From the NCBI GenBank assembly GCA_007844125.1, contig CM017570.1, positions 51,998,609 to 52,062,608 of the forward strand: a stretch of DNA of 64,000 nucleotides. The letters are read 5' to 3'. Position 1 is the first letter of the stretch. Every line of letters begins with the position of its first letter. The translations under genes were made by a program, and so were the position numbers. This stretch comes from Sinonovacula constricta (lineage: Eukaryota > Mollusca > Bivalvia > Cardiida > Solecurtidae). The notes beneath the pieces are model-generated. The model was not told the DNA's origin. It saw nothing but the letters and a program-made list of their open reading frames with translations, and ran no database searches. This document shows positions 40,599 through 54,930 of the stretch, piece after piece.

Positions 40599-43500
40599 TT
40601 AAGGTAACAAAGTGTTAATGAAGTAAACTTTTCTCACAACAATCAAGAACGTTTTTAAAAAGGTAAAGGCGTTGCAACTTGTATTCCTATCACCAGATTT
40701 TACCTTGAAACCACCGTTCTCCTGATACAATTGATTTGTTACCTTAAAGCCCACGTCCTCCTGATACAATTGATTTGTTACCGTGAAGCCCCCGTTCTCC
40801 TGATACAATTGATTTGTTACCGTAAAGCCCCCGTTCTCCTGATACAATTGATTTGTTACCTTAAAGCCCACGTCCTCTTGATACAATTGATTTGTTACCT
40901 TAAAGCCCACGTCCTCCTGATACAATTGATTTGTTACCTTAAAGCCCACGTCATCCTGATACAATTGGTTTGTTACCTTAAAGCCCACGTCCTCATGATA
41001 CAATTGATTTGTTATCTTTAAGCCCACGTCATCCTGGTACAATTGATTTGTTACCTTAAAGCCCACGTCCTCTTGATACAATTGATTTGTTACCTTAAAG
41101 CCCAAGTCCTCCTGATACAATTGATTTGTTACCTTAAAGCCCACGTCCTCCTGATACAATTGATTTGTTACCTTAAAGCCCACGTCCTCTTGATACAATT
41201 GATTTGTTATCTTAAAGCCCCCGTTCTCCTGATACAATTGATTTGTTACCGTAAAGCCCCCGTTCTCCTGATACAATTGATTTGTTACCTTAAAGCCCAC
41301 GTCCTCTTGATACAATTGATTTGTTACCTTAAAGCCCACGTCCTCCTGATACAATTGATTTGTTACCTTAAAGCCCACGTCATCCTGATACAATTGGTTT
41401 GTTACCTTAAAGCCCACGTCCTCATGATACAATTGATTTGTTATCTTTAAGCCCACGTCATCCTGATACAATTGATTTGTTACCTTAAAGCCCACGTCCT
41501 CTTGATACAATTGATTTGTTACCTTAAAGCCCACGTCCTCCTGATACAATTGATTTGTTACCTTAAAGCCCACGTCCTCTTGATACAATTGATTTGATAC
41601 ATTAAAGCCCACGTCCTCCTGATACAATTGATTTGTTACCTTAAAGCCCACGTCCTCCTGATACAATTGATTTGTTACCTTAAAGCCCACGTCCTCTTGA
41701 CACAATTGATTTGTTATCTTAAAGACCACGTCCTCCTGATACAATTGATTTGTTACCTTAAAGACCACGTCCTCCTGATACAATTGATTTGTTACCTTAA
41801 AGACCACGTCATCCTGATACAATTGGTTTGTTACCTTAAAGCCCACGTCCTCCTGATATAATTGGTTTGTTACCTTAAAGCCCACGTCCTCTTGATACAA
41901 TTGATTTGTTACCTTAAAGCCCACGTCCTCCTGATACAATTGATTTGTTACCTTAAAGCCCAAATTATCCTGATACAATTGGTTTGTTACCTTAAAGCCC
42001 ACGTCCTCTTGACACAATTGATTTGTTATCTTAAAGCCCACGCCCTCCTGATACAATTGATTTGTTACCTTAAAGCCCACGTCCTCCTGATACAATTGAT
42101 TTGTTACCTTAAAGCCCAAATCATCCTGATACAATTGGTTTGTTACCTTAAAGCCCACGTCCTCTTGACACAATTGATTTGTTACCTTAAAGCCCACGTC
42201 CTCCTGACACAATTGATTTGTTACCTTAAAGCCCAAATCATCCTGATACAATTGATTTGTTACCTTAAAGCCCACGTCCTCATGATACAATTGATTTGTT
42301 ATCTTTAAGCCCACGTCATCCTGATACAATTGATTTGTTACCTTAAAGCCCACGTCCTCTTGATACAATTGATTTGTTATCTTAAAGCCCACGTCCTCCT
42401 GATACAATTGATTTGTTACCTTAAAGCCCACGTCATCCTGATACAATTGGTTTGTTACCTTAAAGCCCACGTCCTCCTGATATAATTGGTTTGTTACCTT
42501 AAAGCCCACGTCCTCTTGATACAATTGATTTGTTACCTTAAAGCCCACGTCCTCTTGACACAATTGATTTGTTATCTTAAAGACCACGTCCTCCTGATAC
42601 AATTGATTTGTTACCTTAAAGCCCACGTCATCCTGATACAATTGGTTTGTTACCTTAAAGCCCACGTCCTCATGATACAATTGATTTGTTATCTTTAAGC
42701 CCACGTCATCCTGATACAATTGATTTGTTACCTTAAAGCCCACGTCCTCTTGATACAATTGATTTGTTACCTTAAAGCCCACGTCCTCCTGATACAATTG
42801 ATTTGTTACCTTAAAGCCCACGTCCTCTTGACACAATTGATTTGTTATCTTAAAGCCCACGCCCTCCTGATACAATTGATTTGTTACCTTAAAGCCCACG
42901 TCCTCCTGATACAATTGATTTGTTACCTTAAAGCCCAAATCATCCTGATACAATTGGTTTGTTACCTTAAAGCCCACGTCCTCTTGACACAATTGATTTG
43001 TTACCTTAAAGCCCACGCCCTCCTGATACAATTGATTTGTTACCTTAAAGCCCACGTCCTCCTGACACAATTGATTTGTTACCTTAAAGCCCAAATCATC
43101 CTGATACAATTGGTTTGTTACCTTAAAGCCCACGTCCTCCTGACACAATTGATTTGTTACCTTAAAGCCCAAATCATCCTGATACAATTGATTTGTTACC
43201 TTAAAGCCCACGTCCTCTTGACACAATTGATTTGTTATCTTAAAGACCACGTCCTCCTGATACAATTGATTTGTTACCTTAAAGCCCACGTCCTCCTGAT
43301 ACAATTGGTTTGTTACCTTACAGCCCACGTCCTCCTGATACAATTGGTTTGTTACCTTAAAGCCCACGTCCTCATGATACAATTGATTTGTTATCTTTAA
43401 GCCCACGTCCTCCTGATACAATTGATTTGTTACCTTAAAGCCCACGTCCTCTTGATACAATTGATTTGATACATTAAAGCCCACGTCCTCCTGATACAAT

Positions 43501-46019
43501 TGATTTGTTACCTTAAAGCCCACGTCCTCCTGATACAATTGATTTGTTACCTTAAAGCCCACGTCCTCTTGACACAATTGATTTGTTATCTTAAAGACCA
43601 CGCCCTCCTGATACAATTGATTTGTTACCTTAAAGACCACGTCCTCCTGATACAATTGATTTGTTACCTTAAAGACCACGTCATCCTGATATAATTGGTT
43701 TGTTACCTTAAAGCCCACGTCCTCTTGATACAATTGATTTGTTACCTTAAAGCCCACGTCCTCCTGATACAATTGATTTGTTACCTTAAAGCCCAAATCA
43801 TCCTGATACAATTGGTTTGTTACCTTAAAGCCCACGTCCTCTTGACACAATTGATTTGTTATCTTAAAGCCCACGCCCTCCTGATACAATTGATTTGTTA
43901 CCTTAAAGACCACGTCCTCCTGATACAATTGATTTGTTACCTTAAAGACCACGTCATCCTGATACAATTGGTTTGTTACCTTAAAGCCCACGTCCTCCTG
44001 ATATAATTGGTTTGTTACCTTAAAGCCCACGTCCTCTTGATACAATTGATTTGTTACCTTAAAGCCCACGTCCTCCTGATACAATTGATTTGTTACCTTA
44101 AAGCCCAAATCATCCTGATACAATTGGTTTGTTACCTTAAAGCCCACGTCCTCTTGACACAATTGATTTGTTATCTTAAAGCCCACGCCCTCCTGATACA
44201 ATTGATTTGTTACCTTAAAGCCCACGTCCTCCTGATACAATTGATTTGTTACCTTAAAGCCCAAATCATCCTGATACAATTGGTTTGTTACCTTAAAGCC
44301 CACGTCCTCTTGACACAATTGATTTGTTACCTTAAAGCCCACGCCCTCCTGATACAATTGATTTGTTACCTTAAAGCCCACGTCCTCCTGACACAATTGA
44401 TTTGTTACCTTAAAGCCCAAATCATCCTGATACAATTGATTTGTTACCTTAAAGCCCACGTCCTCCTGACACAATTGATTTGTTACCTTAAAGCCCACGT
44501 CATCCTGATATAATTGGTTTGTTACCTTAAAGCCCACGTCCTCCTGATATAATTGGTTTGTTACCTTAAAGCCCACGTCCTCCTGATATAATTGGTTTGT
44601 TACCTTAAAGACCACGTCCTCCTGATACAATTGATTTGTTACCTTAAAGCCCACGTCCTCCTGATACAATTGATTTGTTACCTTAAAGCCCACGTCCTCC
44701 TGATACAATTGATTTGTTACCTTAAAGACCACGTCATCCTGATATAATTGGTTTGTTACCTTAAAGCCCACGTCCTCCTGATATAATTGGTTTGTTACCT
44801 TAAAGCCCACGTCCTCCTGATATAATTGGTTTGTTACCTTAAAGACCACGTCCTCCTGATACAATTGATTTGTTACCTTAAAGACCACGTCATCCTGATA
44901 CAATTGGTTTGTTACCTTAAAGCCCACGTCCTCCTGATATAATTGGTTTGTTACCTTAAAGCCCACGTCCTCTTGATACAATTGATTTGTTACCTTAAAG
45001 CCCACGTCCTCCTGATACAATTGATTTGTTACCTTAAAGCCCAAATCATCCTGATACAATTGGTTTGTTACCTTAAAGCCCAAGTCCTCCTGATACAATT
45101 GATTTGTTACCTTAAAGTCCACGTCCTCCTGATACAATTGGTTTGTTTCCTTAAAGCCCACGTCCTCCTGATACAATTGATTTGTTTCCTTAAAGCCCAC
45201 GTCCTCCTGATACAATTGGTTTGTTACCTTAAAGCCCACGTCCTTCTGATACAATTGATTTGTTACCTTAAAGCCCACGTCCTTCTGATACAATTGATTT
45301 GTAACCTTAAAGCCCACGTCCTTCTGATACAATTGATTTGTTTCCTTAAAGTCCACGTCCTCCTGATACAATTGATTTGTTACCTTAAAGCCCACGTCCT
45401 CTTGATACAATTGATTTGTTACCTTAAAGCCCACGTCCTCCTGATACAATTGATTTGTTACCTTAAAGCCCAAGTCATCCTGATACAATTGATTTGTTAC
45501 CTTAAAGCCCACGTCCTCTTGATACAATTGATTTGTTACCTTAAAGCCCACGTCCTCCTGATACAATTGGTTTGTTACCTTAAAGCCCACGTCCTCCTGA
45601 TACAATTGGTTTGTTACCTTAAAGCCCACGTCCTTCTGATACAATTGATTTGTTACCTTAAAGCCCACGTCCTTCTGATACAATTGATTTGTAACCTTAA
45701 AGCCCACGTCCTTCTGATACAATTGATTTGTTTCCTTAAAGTCCACGTCCTCCTGATACAATTGGTGTGTTACCTTAAAGCCCACGTCCTCCTGATACAA
45801 TTGGTTTGTTACCTTAAAGCCCACGTCCTTCTGATACAATTGATTTGTTACCTTAAAGCCCACGTCCTTCTGATAAAATTGATTTGTAACCTTAAAGCCC
45901 ACGTCCTTCTGATACAATTGATTTGTTTCCTTAAAGCCCACGTCCTCCTGATACAATTGGTTTGTTACCTTAAAGCCCACGTCCTCCTGATACAATTGAT
46001 TTCTTACCTTAAAGCCCAC
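40599..46019 (-). other. 1,806-codon open frame across the 39-bp array, coding status uncertain
   Basis: The minus strand is open for 5.4 kb as about 136 imperfect 13-residue repeats (QLYQEDVGFKVTN), then a unique tail of about 35 residues before TAA. It starts after an in-array TAG at about 46027 with no ATG, and I see no Met inside it. The opposite strand is also largely open, as expected for any low-stop unit of length divisible by three. Variation includes both synonymous (CAG/CAA, AAT/AAC) and replacement (Tyr/Cys, Glu/Asp, Val/Leu) changes. I do not call it a gene. Confidence 0.2.
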
Positions 46020-49000
46020 GTCCTCCTAATACAATTGATTTGTTACCTTAAAGCCCACGTCCTCCTGATACAATTGGTTTGTTACCTTAAAGCCCACGTC
46101 CTCTTGATACAATTGATTTGTTACCTTAAAGCCCAAGTCATCCTGATAAAATTGATTTGTTACCTTAAAGCCCACGTCATCCTGATACAATTGATTTGTT
46201 ACCTTAAAGCCCACGTCATCCTGATACAATTGATTTGTTACCTTAAAGCCCACGTCCTCCTGATACAATTGATTTGTTACCTTAAAGCCCACGTCATCCT
46301 GATACAATTGATTTGTTACCTTAAAGCCCACGTCCTCCTGATACAATTGATTTGTTACCTTAAAGCCCAAGTCATCCTGATACAATTGATTTGTTACCTT
46401 AAAGCCCACGTAATCCTGATACAATTGGTTGTTACCTTAAAGCCCCCGTTCTCCTGATATAATTGATTTGTTACCTTAAAGCCTACGTCATCCTGATACA
46501 ATTGATTTGTTACCTCAAAGCCCACGTCATCCTGATAGAATTGATTTGTTACCTTAAAGCCCACGTCATCCTGATACAATTGATTTTTTACCTTAAAGCC
46601 CACGTCCTTCTGATACAATTGGTTTTTTACCGTAAAGGCCAAGTCCTCTTGATACAATTGATTTGATACATTAAAGCCCCCGTCCTCCTGATACAATTGA
46701 TTTGATACATTAAATCCCACGCCCTCCTGATACAATTGATTTGTTACCTTAAAGCCCCCGTTCTCCTGATACAATTGATTTGATACATTAAATCCCACGT
46801 CCTCCTGATACAATTGATTTGTTACCTTAAAGCCCACGTCCTCCTGATACAATTGATTTGTTACCTTAAAGCCCACGTCCTCCTGATACAATTGATTTGT
46901 TACCTTAAAGCCCACGTCCTCCTGATACAATTGATTTGTTACCTTAAAGCCCAAGTCATCCTGATACAATTGGTTTGTTACCTTAAAGCCCACGTCCTCC
47001 TGATACAATTGGTTTGTTACTTTAAAGCCCCCGTTCTCCTGATATAATTGATTTGTTACCTTAAAGCCTACGCCCTCCTGATACAATTGATTGTTACCTT
47101 AAAGCCCACGTCATCCTGATACAATTGATTGTTACCTTAAAGCCCCCGTCCTCCTGATACAATTGGTTTGTTACCTTGAAGCCCCCGTTCTCCTGATATA
47201 ATTGATTTGTTACCGTAAACCCACGTGCTCCTGATACATTTGATTTGATACCGCAAAGCCTCCGTTCTCTAGGTACAATTGATTTGTTACCGTAAAGTCC
47301 CCGTCCTCCTGATACAATTGAATTGTTTCCTTAAAGCCCACGTCATTCTGATACAATTGATTTGCAACCTTAAAGCCCACGTCCGCCTGATATAATTGAT
47401 TTGTAACCTTAAAGCCCCCGTCTTGATGATACAGTTGATTTGTTTCCTTAAAGCCCCCGTCATCCTGATACAATCACATTGTTTCCTTAAAGCCCACGTC
47501 ATCCTGATACAATTGATTTGCAACCTTAAAGTCCCCGTTCTCCTGATACAATTGAATTGTTTTCTTTAAGCCCGCGTCATCCTGATACAATTGATTTGTT
47601 GTCTTAAAACCGACCGCAATAGCTCAGGTGGTAGAGCGTCGGCCTGCGGATCGGGAGGTCTTGGGTTTGAACCCCGGCCGGGTCAAACCATAGACTTTAA
47701 AGTTGGTAGTAGTGGCTTCCCTTCCAACGCTCGGGGCTCATGGGACAACATTACGCCTGACTCGTCGGTGTTAGTATAATGGACGGGCCGGGTTCAGTCC
47801 CTGGGCACCTTATAAGTGCCCCTGTGCTATAATGATAGAAATGTCGCTGCGCAGTATCGGCAAAGATGCCGGCTAATCCCATCCCTTGTTACCTTAAAGC
47901 CCACGCCCTCCTGATACAATTGATTGTTACCTTAAAACTCACGTCCTCCTGATAGAATTGATTTGTTACCTTTAAGCCCACGTTCTCCTGATACAATTGA
48001 TTTGTTACCTTAAAGCCTCCGTTCTCCTGATACAATTGATTTGTTACCGTAAAACCCCCGTCATCCTGATACAATTGATTTGTTACCTTAAAGCCCACGC
48101 CCTCCTGATACAATTGATTTGTTACCTTTAAGCCCACGTTCTCCTGATACAATTGATTTGTTACCGTAAAGTCCACGTCATCCTGATACAATTGATTTGT
48201 TACCTTAAAGCCCACGTCCTCCTGATACAATTGATAGTTACCTTAAAGCCCACGCCCTCCTGATACAATTGATTTGTTACCTTAAAGCCCCCGTTCTCCT
48301 GATACAATAGATTGTTACCTTAAAGCCCCCGTTCTCCTGATACAATTGATTTGTTACCTTAAAGCCCACGTCCTCCTGATACAATTGATTTGTTACCTTA
48401 AAGCCCACGTCCTCCTGATACAATTGATTTGTTACCTTAAAGCCCACGTCCTCCTGATACAATTGATGTGCTACCTTAAAGCTCACGTCCTCCTGATACA
48501 ATTGATCTGCTACCTTAAAGCCCACGTCCTCCTGATACAATCGATGTGCTACCTTAAAGCCCACGCCCTCCTGTTACAATGGGATTGTTACCTTAAAGCC
48601 CACGTCCTCCTGATACAATTGATTTGTTACCTTAAAGCCCACGTCCTCATGATACAATTGATTTGTTACCTTAAAACCCACGTCCTCCTGATACAATTGA
48701 TTGTTACCTTAAAGCCCACGTCCTCCTGATACAATTGATCTGCTACCTTAAAGCCCACGCCCTCCTGATACAATGGGATTGTTACCTTAAAGCCCACGTC
48801 CTCCTGATACAATTGATTTTTTACCTTAAAGCCCACGTTCTCCTGATACAATTGATGTGCTACCTTAAAGCCCACGTCCTCCTGATACAATTGATCTGCT
48901 ACCTTAAAGCCCACGCCCTCCTGATACAATTGATTGTTACCTTAAAGCCCACGTCCTCCTGATACAATTGATGTGCTACCTTACAGCCCACGTCCTCCTG

Positions 49001-52000
49001 ATACAATTGATGTGCTACCTTAAAGCCCACGCCCTCCTGATACAATGGGATTGTTACCTTAAAGCCCCATTTCTCCTGATACAATTGGATTGTTACCTTA
49101 AAGCCCACGTCCTCATGATACAATTGATTTGTTATCGTAAAGCCCACGTCCTTCTGATACAATTGATTTGTTACCTTAAAGCCCACGTCCACTTGATACA
49201 ATTGATTTATCACCTTAAAGCCCACGTCCTCCTGATACAATTGATTTGTTATCGTAAAGCCCACGTCCTCCTGATACAATTGATTTGTTTCCTTAAAGCC
49301 CACGTCCTTCTGATACAATTGGTGTGTTACCTTAAAGCCCACGTCCTTCTGATACAATTGATTTGTTACCTTAAAGCCCACGTCCTCCTGATACAATTGA
49401 TTTGTTACCTTAAAGCCCACGTCCTCCTGATACAATTGATTTGTTACCTTAAAGCCCACGTCCTCATGATACAATTGATTTGTTACCTTAAAGCCCACGT
49501 CCTCCTGATACAATTGATTTGTTACCTTAAAGCCCATGTCCTCCTGATACAATTGATTTGTTACCTTAAAGCCCACGTCCTCCTGATATAATTGATTTGT
49601 TACCTTAAAGCCCACGTCCTCCTGATACAATTGATTTATTACCTTAAAGCCCACGTCCTTCTGATACAATTGGTGTGTTACCTTAAAGCCCACGTCCTTC
49701 TGATACAATTGATTTGTTATCGTAAAGCCCACGTCCTCCTGATACAATTGATTTGTTTCCTTAAAGCCCACGTCCTTCTGATACAATTGGTGTGTAACCT
49801 TAAAGCCCACGTCCTCCTGATACAATTGATTTGTTACCTTAAAGCCCAAGTCCTCCTGATACAATTGATTTGTTACCTTAAAGCCCACGTCCTCCTGATA
49901 CAATTGATTTGTTACCGTAAAGTCCCCGTCATCCTGATACAATTGATTTGTTACCTTAAAGCCCACGTCCTCCTGATACAATTGATTTGTTACGTTAAAG
50001 CCCACGTCCTCCTGATACAATTGATTTGTTACCTTAAAGCCCACGTCCTCCTAATACAATTGATTTGTTACCTTAAAGCCCACGTCCTCCTGATACAATT
50101 GATTTGTTACCTTAAAGCCCACGTCCTCCTGATACAATTGATTTGTTACCTTAAAGCCCACGTCCTCCTGATACAATGGGATTGTTACCTTAAAGCCCAC
50201 GTCCTCCTGATACAATTGATTGTTACCTTAAAGCCCACGTCCTCCTGATACAATCGATGTGCTACCTTAAAGCCCACGCCCTCCTGTTACAATGGGATTG
50301 TTACCTTAACGCCCACGTCCTCCTGATACACTTGATTTGTTACCTTAAAGCCCACGTCCTCCTGATACAATTGATTTGTTACCTTAAAACCCACGTCCTC
50401 CTGATACAATTGATTGTTACCTTAAAGCCCACGTCCTCCTGATACAATTGATCTGCTACCTTAAAGCCCACGCCCTCCTGATACAATGGGATTGTTACCT
50501 TAAAGCCCACGTCCTCCTGATACAATTGATTTTTTACCTTTAAGCCCACGTCCTCATGATACAATTGATTTGTTACCTTAAAGCCCACGTCCTCCTGATA
50601 CAATTGATGTGCTACCTTAAAGCCCACGTCCTCCTGATACAATTGATCTGCTACCTTAAAGCCCACGCCCTCCTGATACAATGGGATTGTTACCTTAAAG
50701 CCTACGTCCTCCTGATACAATTGATTTGTTACCTTAAAGCCCACGTCCTCCTGATACAATTGATGTGCTACCTTAAAGCCCACGTCCTCCTGATACAATT
50801 GATGTGCTACCTTAAAGCCCACGCCCTCCTGATACAATGGGATTGTTACCTTAAAGCCCCATTCCTCCTGATACAATTGGATTGTTACCTTAAAGCCCAC
50901 GTCCTCATGATACAATTGATTTGTTATCGTAAAGCCCACGTCCTTCTGATACAATTGATTTGTTACCTTAAAGCCCACGTCCTCCTGATACAATTGATTT
51001 ATCACCTTAAAGCCCACGTCCTCCTGATACAATTGATTTGTTACCTTAAAGCCCACGTCCTCTTGATACAATTGGTTTGTTACCTTAAAGCCCACGTCCT
51101 CCTGATACAATTGATTTATCACCTTAAAGCCCACGTCCTCCTGATACAATTGATTTGTTACCTTAAAGCCCACGTCCTCTTGATACAATTGGTGTGTTAC
51201 CTTAAAGCCCACGTCCTCCTGATACAATTGATTTGTTACCTTAAAGCCCACGTCCTCCTGATACAATTGGTTTATTACATTAAAGCCCACGTCCACTTGA
51301 TACAATTGATTTATAACCTTAAAGCCCACTTTCTCCTGATACAATTGATTTGTTACCTTAAAGCCCACGTCCTCCTGATACAATTGATATGCTACCTTAA
51401 AGCCCACGCCCTCCTGATACAATGGGATTGTTACCTTAAAGCCCACGTCCTCTTGATACAATTGATTTGTTACCTTAAAGCCCACGTCCTTCTGATACAA
51501 TTGATTTATTACATTAAAGCCCACGTCCACTTGATACAATTGATTTATCACCTTAAAGCCCACGTCCTCCTGATACAATTGATTTGTTACCTTAAAGCCC
51601 ACGTCCTCCTGATACAATTGATTTGTTACATTAAAGCCCACGTCCACTTGATACAATTGATTTATAACCTTAAAACCCACTTTCTCCTGATACAATTGAT
51701 TTGTTACCTTAAAGCCCACGTTCTCCTGATACAATTGATTTGTTACCTTAAAGCCCACGCCGTCCTGATACAATTGATTTATTACATTAAAGCCCACGTC
51801 CACTTGATACAATTGATTTATCACCTAAAAGCCAACGTCCTCCTGATACAATTGATTTGTTACCTTAAAGCCCACGTTCTCTTGATACAATTGATTTATT
51901 ACATTAAAGCTCACGTCCACTTGATACAATTGATTTGTTACCTTAAAGCCCACTTTCTCCTGATACAATTGATTTGTTACCTTAAAGCCCACTTTCTCCT

Positions 52001-52292
52001 GATACAATTGATTTGTTACCTTAAAGCCCACTTTCTCCTGATACAATTGATTTGTTACCTTAAAGCCCACGTTCTCCTGATACAATTGATTTGTTACATT
52101 AAAGCCCACTTTCTCCTGATACAATTGATTTGTTACCTTAAAGCCCACGTTCTCCTGATACAATTGATTTGTTACCTTAAAGCCCACTTTCTCCTGATAC
52201 AATTGATTTGTTACCTTAAAGCCCACTTTCTCCTGATACAATTGATTTGTTACCTTAAAGCCCACGTTCTCCTGATACAATTGATTTGTTTA
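40697..52292. repeat. 39-bp minisatellite array (about 290 units), interrupted once by a SINE
   Basis: The unit is gatttgttaccttaaagccc then acgtcctcctgatacaatt, 39 bases. A SINE splits the array at about 47609-47885. Since 39 is a multiple of three, the minus strand reads QLYQEDVGFKVTN repeatedly and the plus strand reads LICYLKAHVLLIQ. Variants occur in blocks (gtcatcctg, cccaaatcatcc, ctcttgacac), showing higher-order duplication. Units in 40.7-46.4 kb keep the 39-base phase. The 46.4-52.3 kb part contains several one-base indels (for example near 46426, 47090, 47128, 48233). Confidence 0.97.
47609..47885 (+). mobile_element. tRNA-derived SINE, family 2, inserted in the 39-bp array
   Basis: The tRNA-like head has the A box tagctcaggtggtagagcg and the B box gggtttgaaccccgg. 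The body has gactttaaagttggtagtag, gcctgactcgtcggtgt and ctgggcacc-ttataagtgcc. The 3' part has aatgtcgctgcgcagtatcgg. It is closely similar end to end to 62411-62690. No clear target-site duplication is visible in the repeat flanks. Confidence 0.88.
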
Positions 52293-53340
52293 ACAACTAT
52301 ACGCTTGTTGAGAATATAAAATAAGAATATCTATTGACATCGTAAAAGTGCACCAACAATTTAAGACAAGTGACGTTATAGACTGTCTCAAGTCACCTGT
52401 ATGCTTAACTCTATGAATTACAGGTAAGAATCGCTTTTTTTTCTCTGAGAACATTTTTTATTTATTGCTTTTGTCATTAATACAGTAATCGGAATAGACA
52501 AGTATTTGTAAATTTAGATTATCTTTTTTACAATATGTTTTAGTATAACGCACTACATGCTGATTCTTATTTACAAGAAACCGTTTTTTTGTTTATACGG
52601 AACATACAATTATACTCTGTAACATTGTTAATGTATCTTCTTTTGTTAACATGGAACATACTTTTTATTGTCAATCGCGCTGTCAATATTTCCTTTGTTT
52701 ATATAGGACAAACACTGTTTTAGTCCGTTTAGCCATACAAATGACGTTGTTTTTGTGCAATAGATGTAGTGAGTGTAAACATAGTTACCTGTTCTTGTTG
52801 TGTTTTTATTGTGTCTAAATTATGAAAAAAGATTATTTTTTAATTAAAATGTACAACTTTATAAACATTTTAGGGTTACTGTTTTTATTATGTCGCTGTT
52901 TTAAAATTAATTATTTATAGGTTTCAAATATACTCTACATTTTCATACTAGCGTTATTGTTTTGGAGTATAAATTACTGTTTAGTCTTTGTTGTGTCATG
53001 TTTACCGAATAAAATATATGATTATAACTGTAGCGTGTTTTGGTTCTCGTTGTTCCTTTAAATTACAGTGTAAGCTTTACAGCGAAAGCCGCCCGCCTAA
53101 CAATTTAATTCTAACGCGAAAAAAAATAGTTCTATGGAGTTGCATGTTTTGATGTGATTCGATTATCAATGTTTATGAGTACATTATCATGTTGAACCTG
53201 TTTAAACTGGATGCACGTTTTTTTATAAAACAGGTCTAAATGAAGCGAGTTGGATAAACCGCTCGAATGAGTGAAAATACAGTCATGTAGAACCGTGCTA
53301 TTCATGTGAAGCAGCCAGCAAAGGGTGTCAGTTCATAATC
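52293..53340. other. Spacer between the 39-bp and 59-bp arrays: no recognised feature
   Basis: AT-rich unique sequence. A few decayed words (ttgtttatatagga, tttgttaacatgga) suggest an old repeat between 52560 and 52710. Confidence 0.4.
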
Positions 53341-53344
53341 ACGG

Positions 53345-54930
53345 TCAACACTCGCAATCGCAGGTATCTTAATCACACCATAGATACATTTGATATATAT
53401 CGGACCTTGTAGCGCAATCGCTGGTATCTCATCACACCATATATACATTTGATATATATCGGACCTAATAGCGCAATCGCTGGAATCGCATCAATACATA
53501 TATACATTTGATATATATCGGACCTTGAAGCGCAATCGCTGGTATCGCATCAATACATATATACATTTGATATATATCGGACATTGAAGCGCAATCGCTG
53601 GTATCTTAATCACACCATATATACATTTGATACATACTGGACCTTGAGGCGCAATCGCAGGTATCTTAATCACAACATATATACATTTGATATATATCGG
53701 ACCTAATAGCGCAATCGCTGGTATCGCATCAATACATATATACATTTGATATATATCGGACCTTGAAGCGCAATCGCTGGTATCTCATCACTACTATATA
53801 CATTTGATATATATCGGACCTAATAGCGCAATCGCTGGTCTCGCATCACTACTATATACATTTGATATATATCGGACCTAATAGCGCAATCGCTGGTCTC
53901 GCATCACTACTATATACATTTGATATATATTGGACCTTAAAGCGCAATCGCAGGTATCGCTTCACAACATTCATACATTTGATATATATTGGACCATGAA
54001 GAGCAATCGCTGGTATCTCATCACTACATATATACATCTGATATATATTGGACCATGAAGAGCAATCGCTGGTATCTCATCACTGCATATATACATCTGA
54101 TATATATTGGACCATGAAGAGCAATCGCTGGTATCTCATCAATACATATATACATTTGATATATATCAGATCTGGTAACGCAATCGCAGGTATCGCATCA
54201 CTACATATATACATTTGATATATATCAGATCTGGTAACGCAATCGCTGGTATCTCATTACAACATACATACATTTGATATATATCAGATCTGGTAACGCA
54301 ATCGCTGGTACCTTATAACTACATACATACATTTGATATATATCGGACCTTGAAGAGCAATCGCTGGTATCTCATCACTACATATATACATTTGATATAT
54401 ATCGGATCTGGTAACGCAATCGCTGGTATCTCATTACAACATACATACATTTGATATATATCAGATCTGGTAACGCAATCGCTGTTACCTTATAACTACA
54501 TACATACATTTGATATATATCGGACCTTGAAGAGCAATCGCTGGTATCTCATCACTACATATATACATTTGATATATATCAGATCTGGTAACGCAATCGC
54601 TGGTATCTCATTACAACATATATACATTTGATATATATCAGATCTGGTAACGCAATCGCTGATACCTTATAACTACATACATACATTTGATATATATCGG
54701 ACCTTGAAGAGCAATCGCTGGTATCTCATCACTACATATATACATTTGATATATATCAGATCTGGTAACGCAATCGCAGGTATCTCATCACTACATATAT
54801 ACATTTGATATATATCGGATCTAGTAGCGCAATCGCTGGTATCGCATCACTACATACCTACATTTGGTATTATATCAGACCTGGTAACGCAATCGCTGGT
54901 ATCGCATCACTACATATATACATTTGATAT
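53345..54930. repeat. 59-bp minisatellite (about 27 units)
   Basis: The unit contains gcaatcgctggtatctcatc and tacatttgatatatatcgga. Successive gcaatcg words at 53414, 53473, 53532 and 53591 are 59 bases apart. Subtypes alternate (ggaccttgaag versus agatctggtaac), giving a two- to three-unit higher-order pattern around 54150-54770. Confidence 0.95.

Larger units (their letters stand above)
37576..40696. other. 3' flank of the aminopeptidase gene: mostly unassigned
   Basis: Unique AT-rich sequence has a 28-bp repeat at about 39200-39400 (listed separately) and an ATT-rich patch near 38670-38740. A minus-strand open frame at 38183-38482 has no recognisable domain and lacks an ATG near its start. 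Confidence 0.5.

Noticed and set aside
47609..47690. Genuine tRNA gene
   Set aside because: The tRNA-like head is followed by a body that recurs at 62411, and the anticodon arm pairs poorly; it is a SINE.
40731..52319. Long plus-strand frames of the LICYLKAHVLLIQ type
   Set aside because: They are the antisense reading of the 39-bp unit, broken at many variant units; a three-divisible period with few stops explains them.
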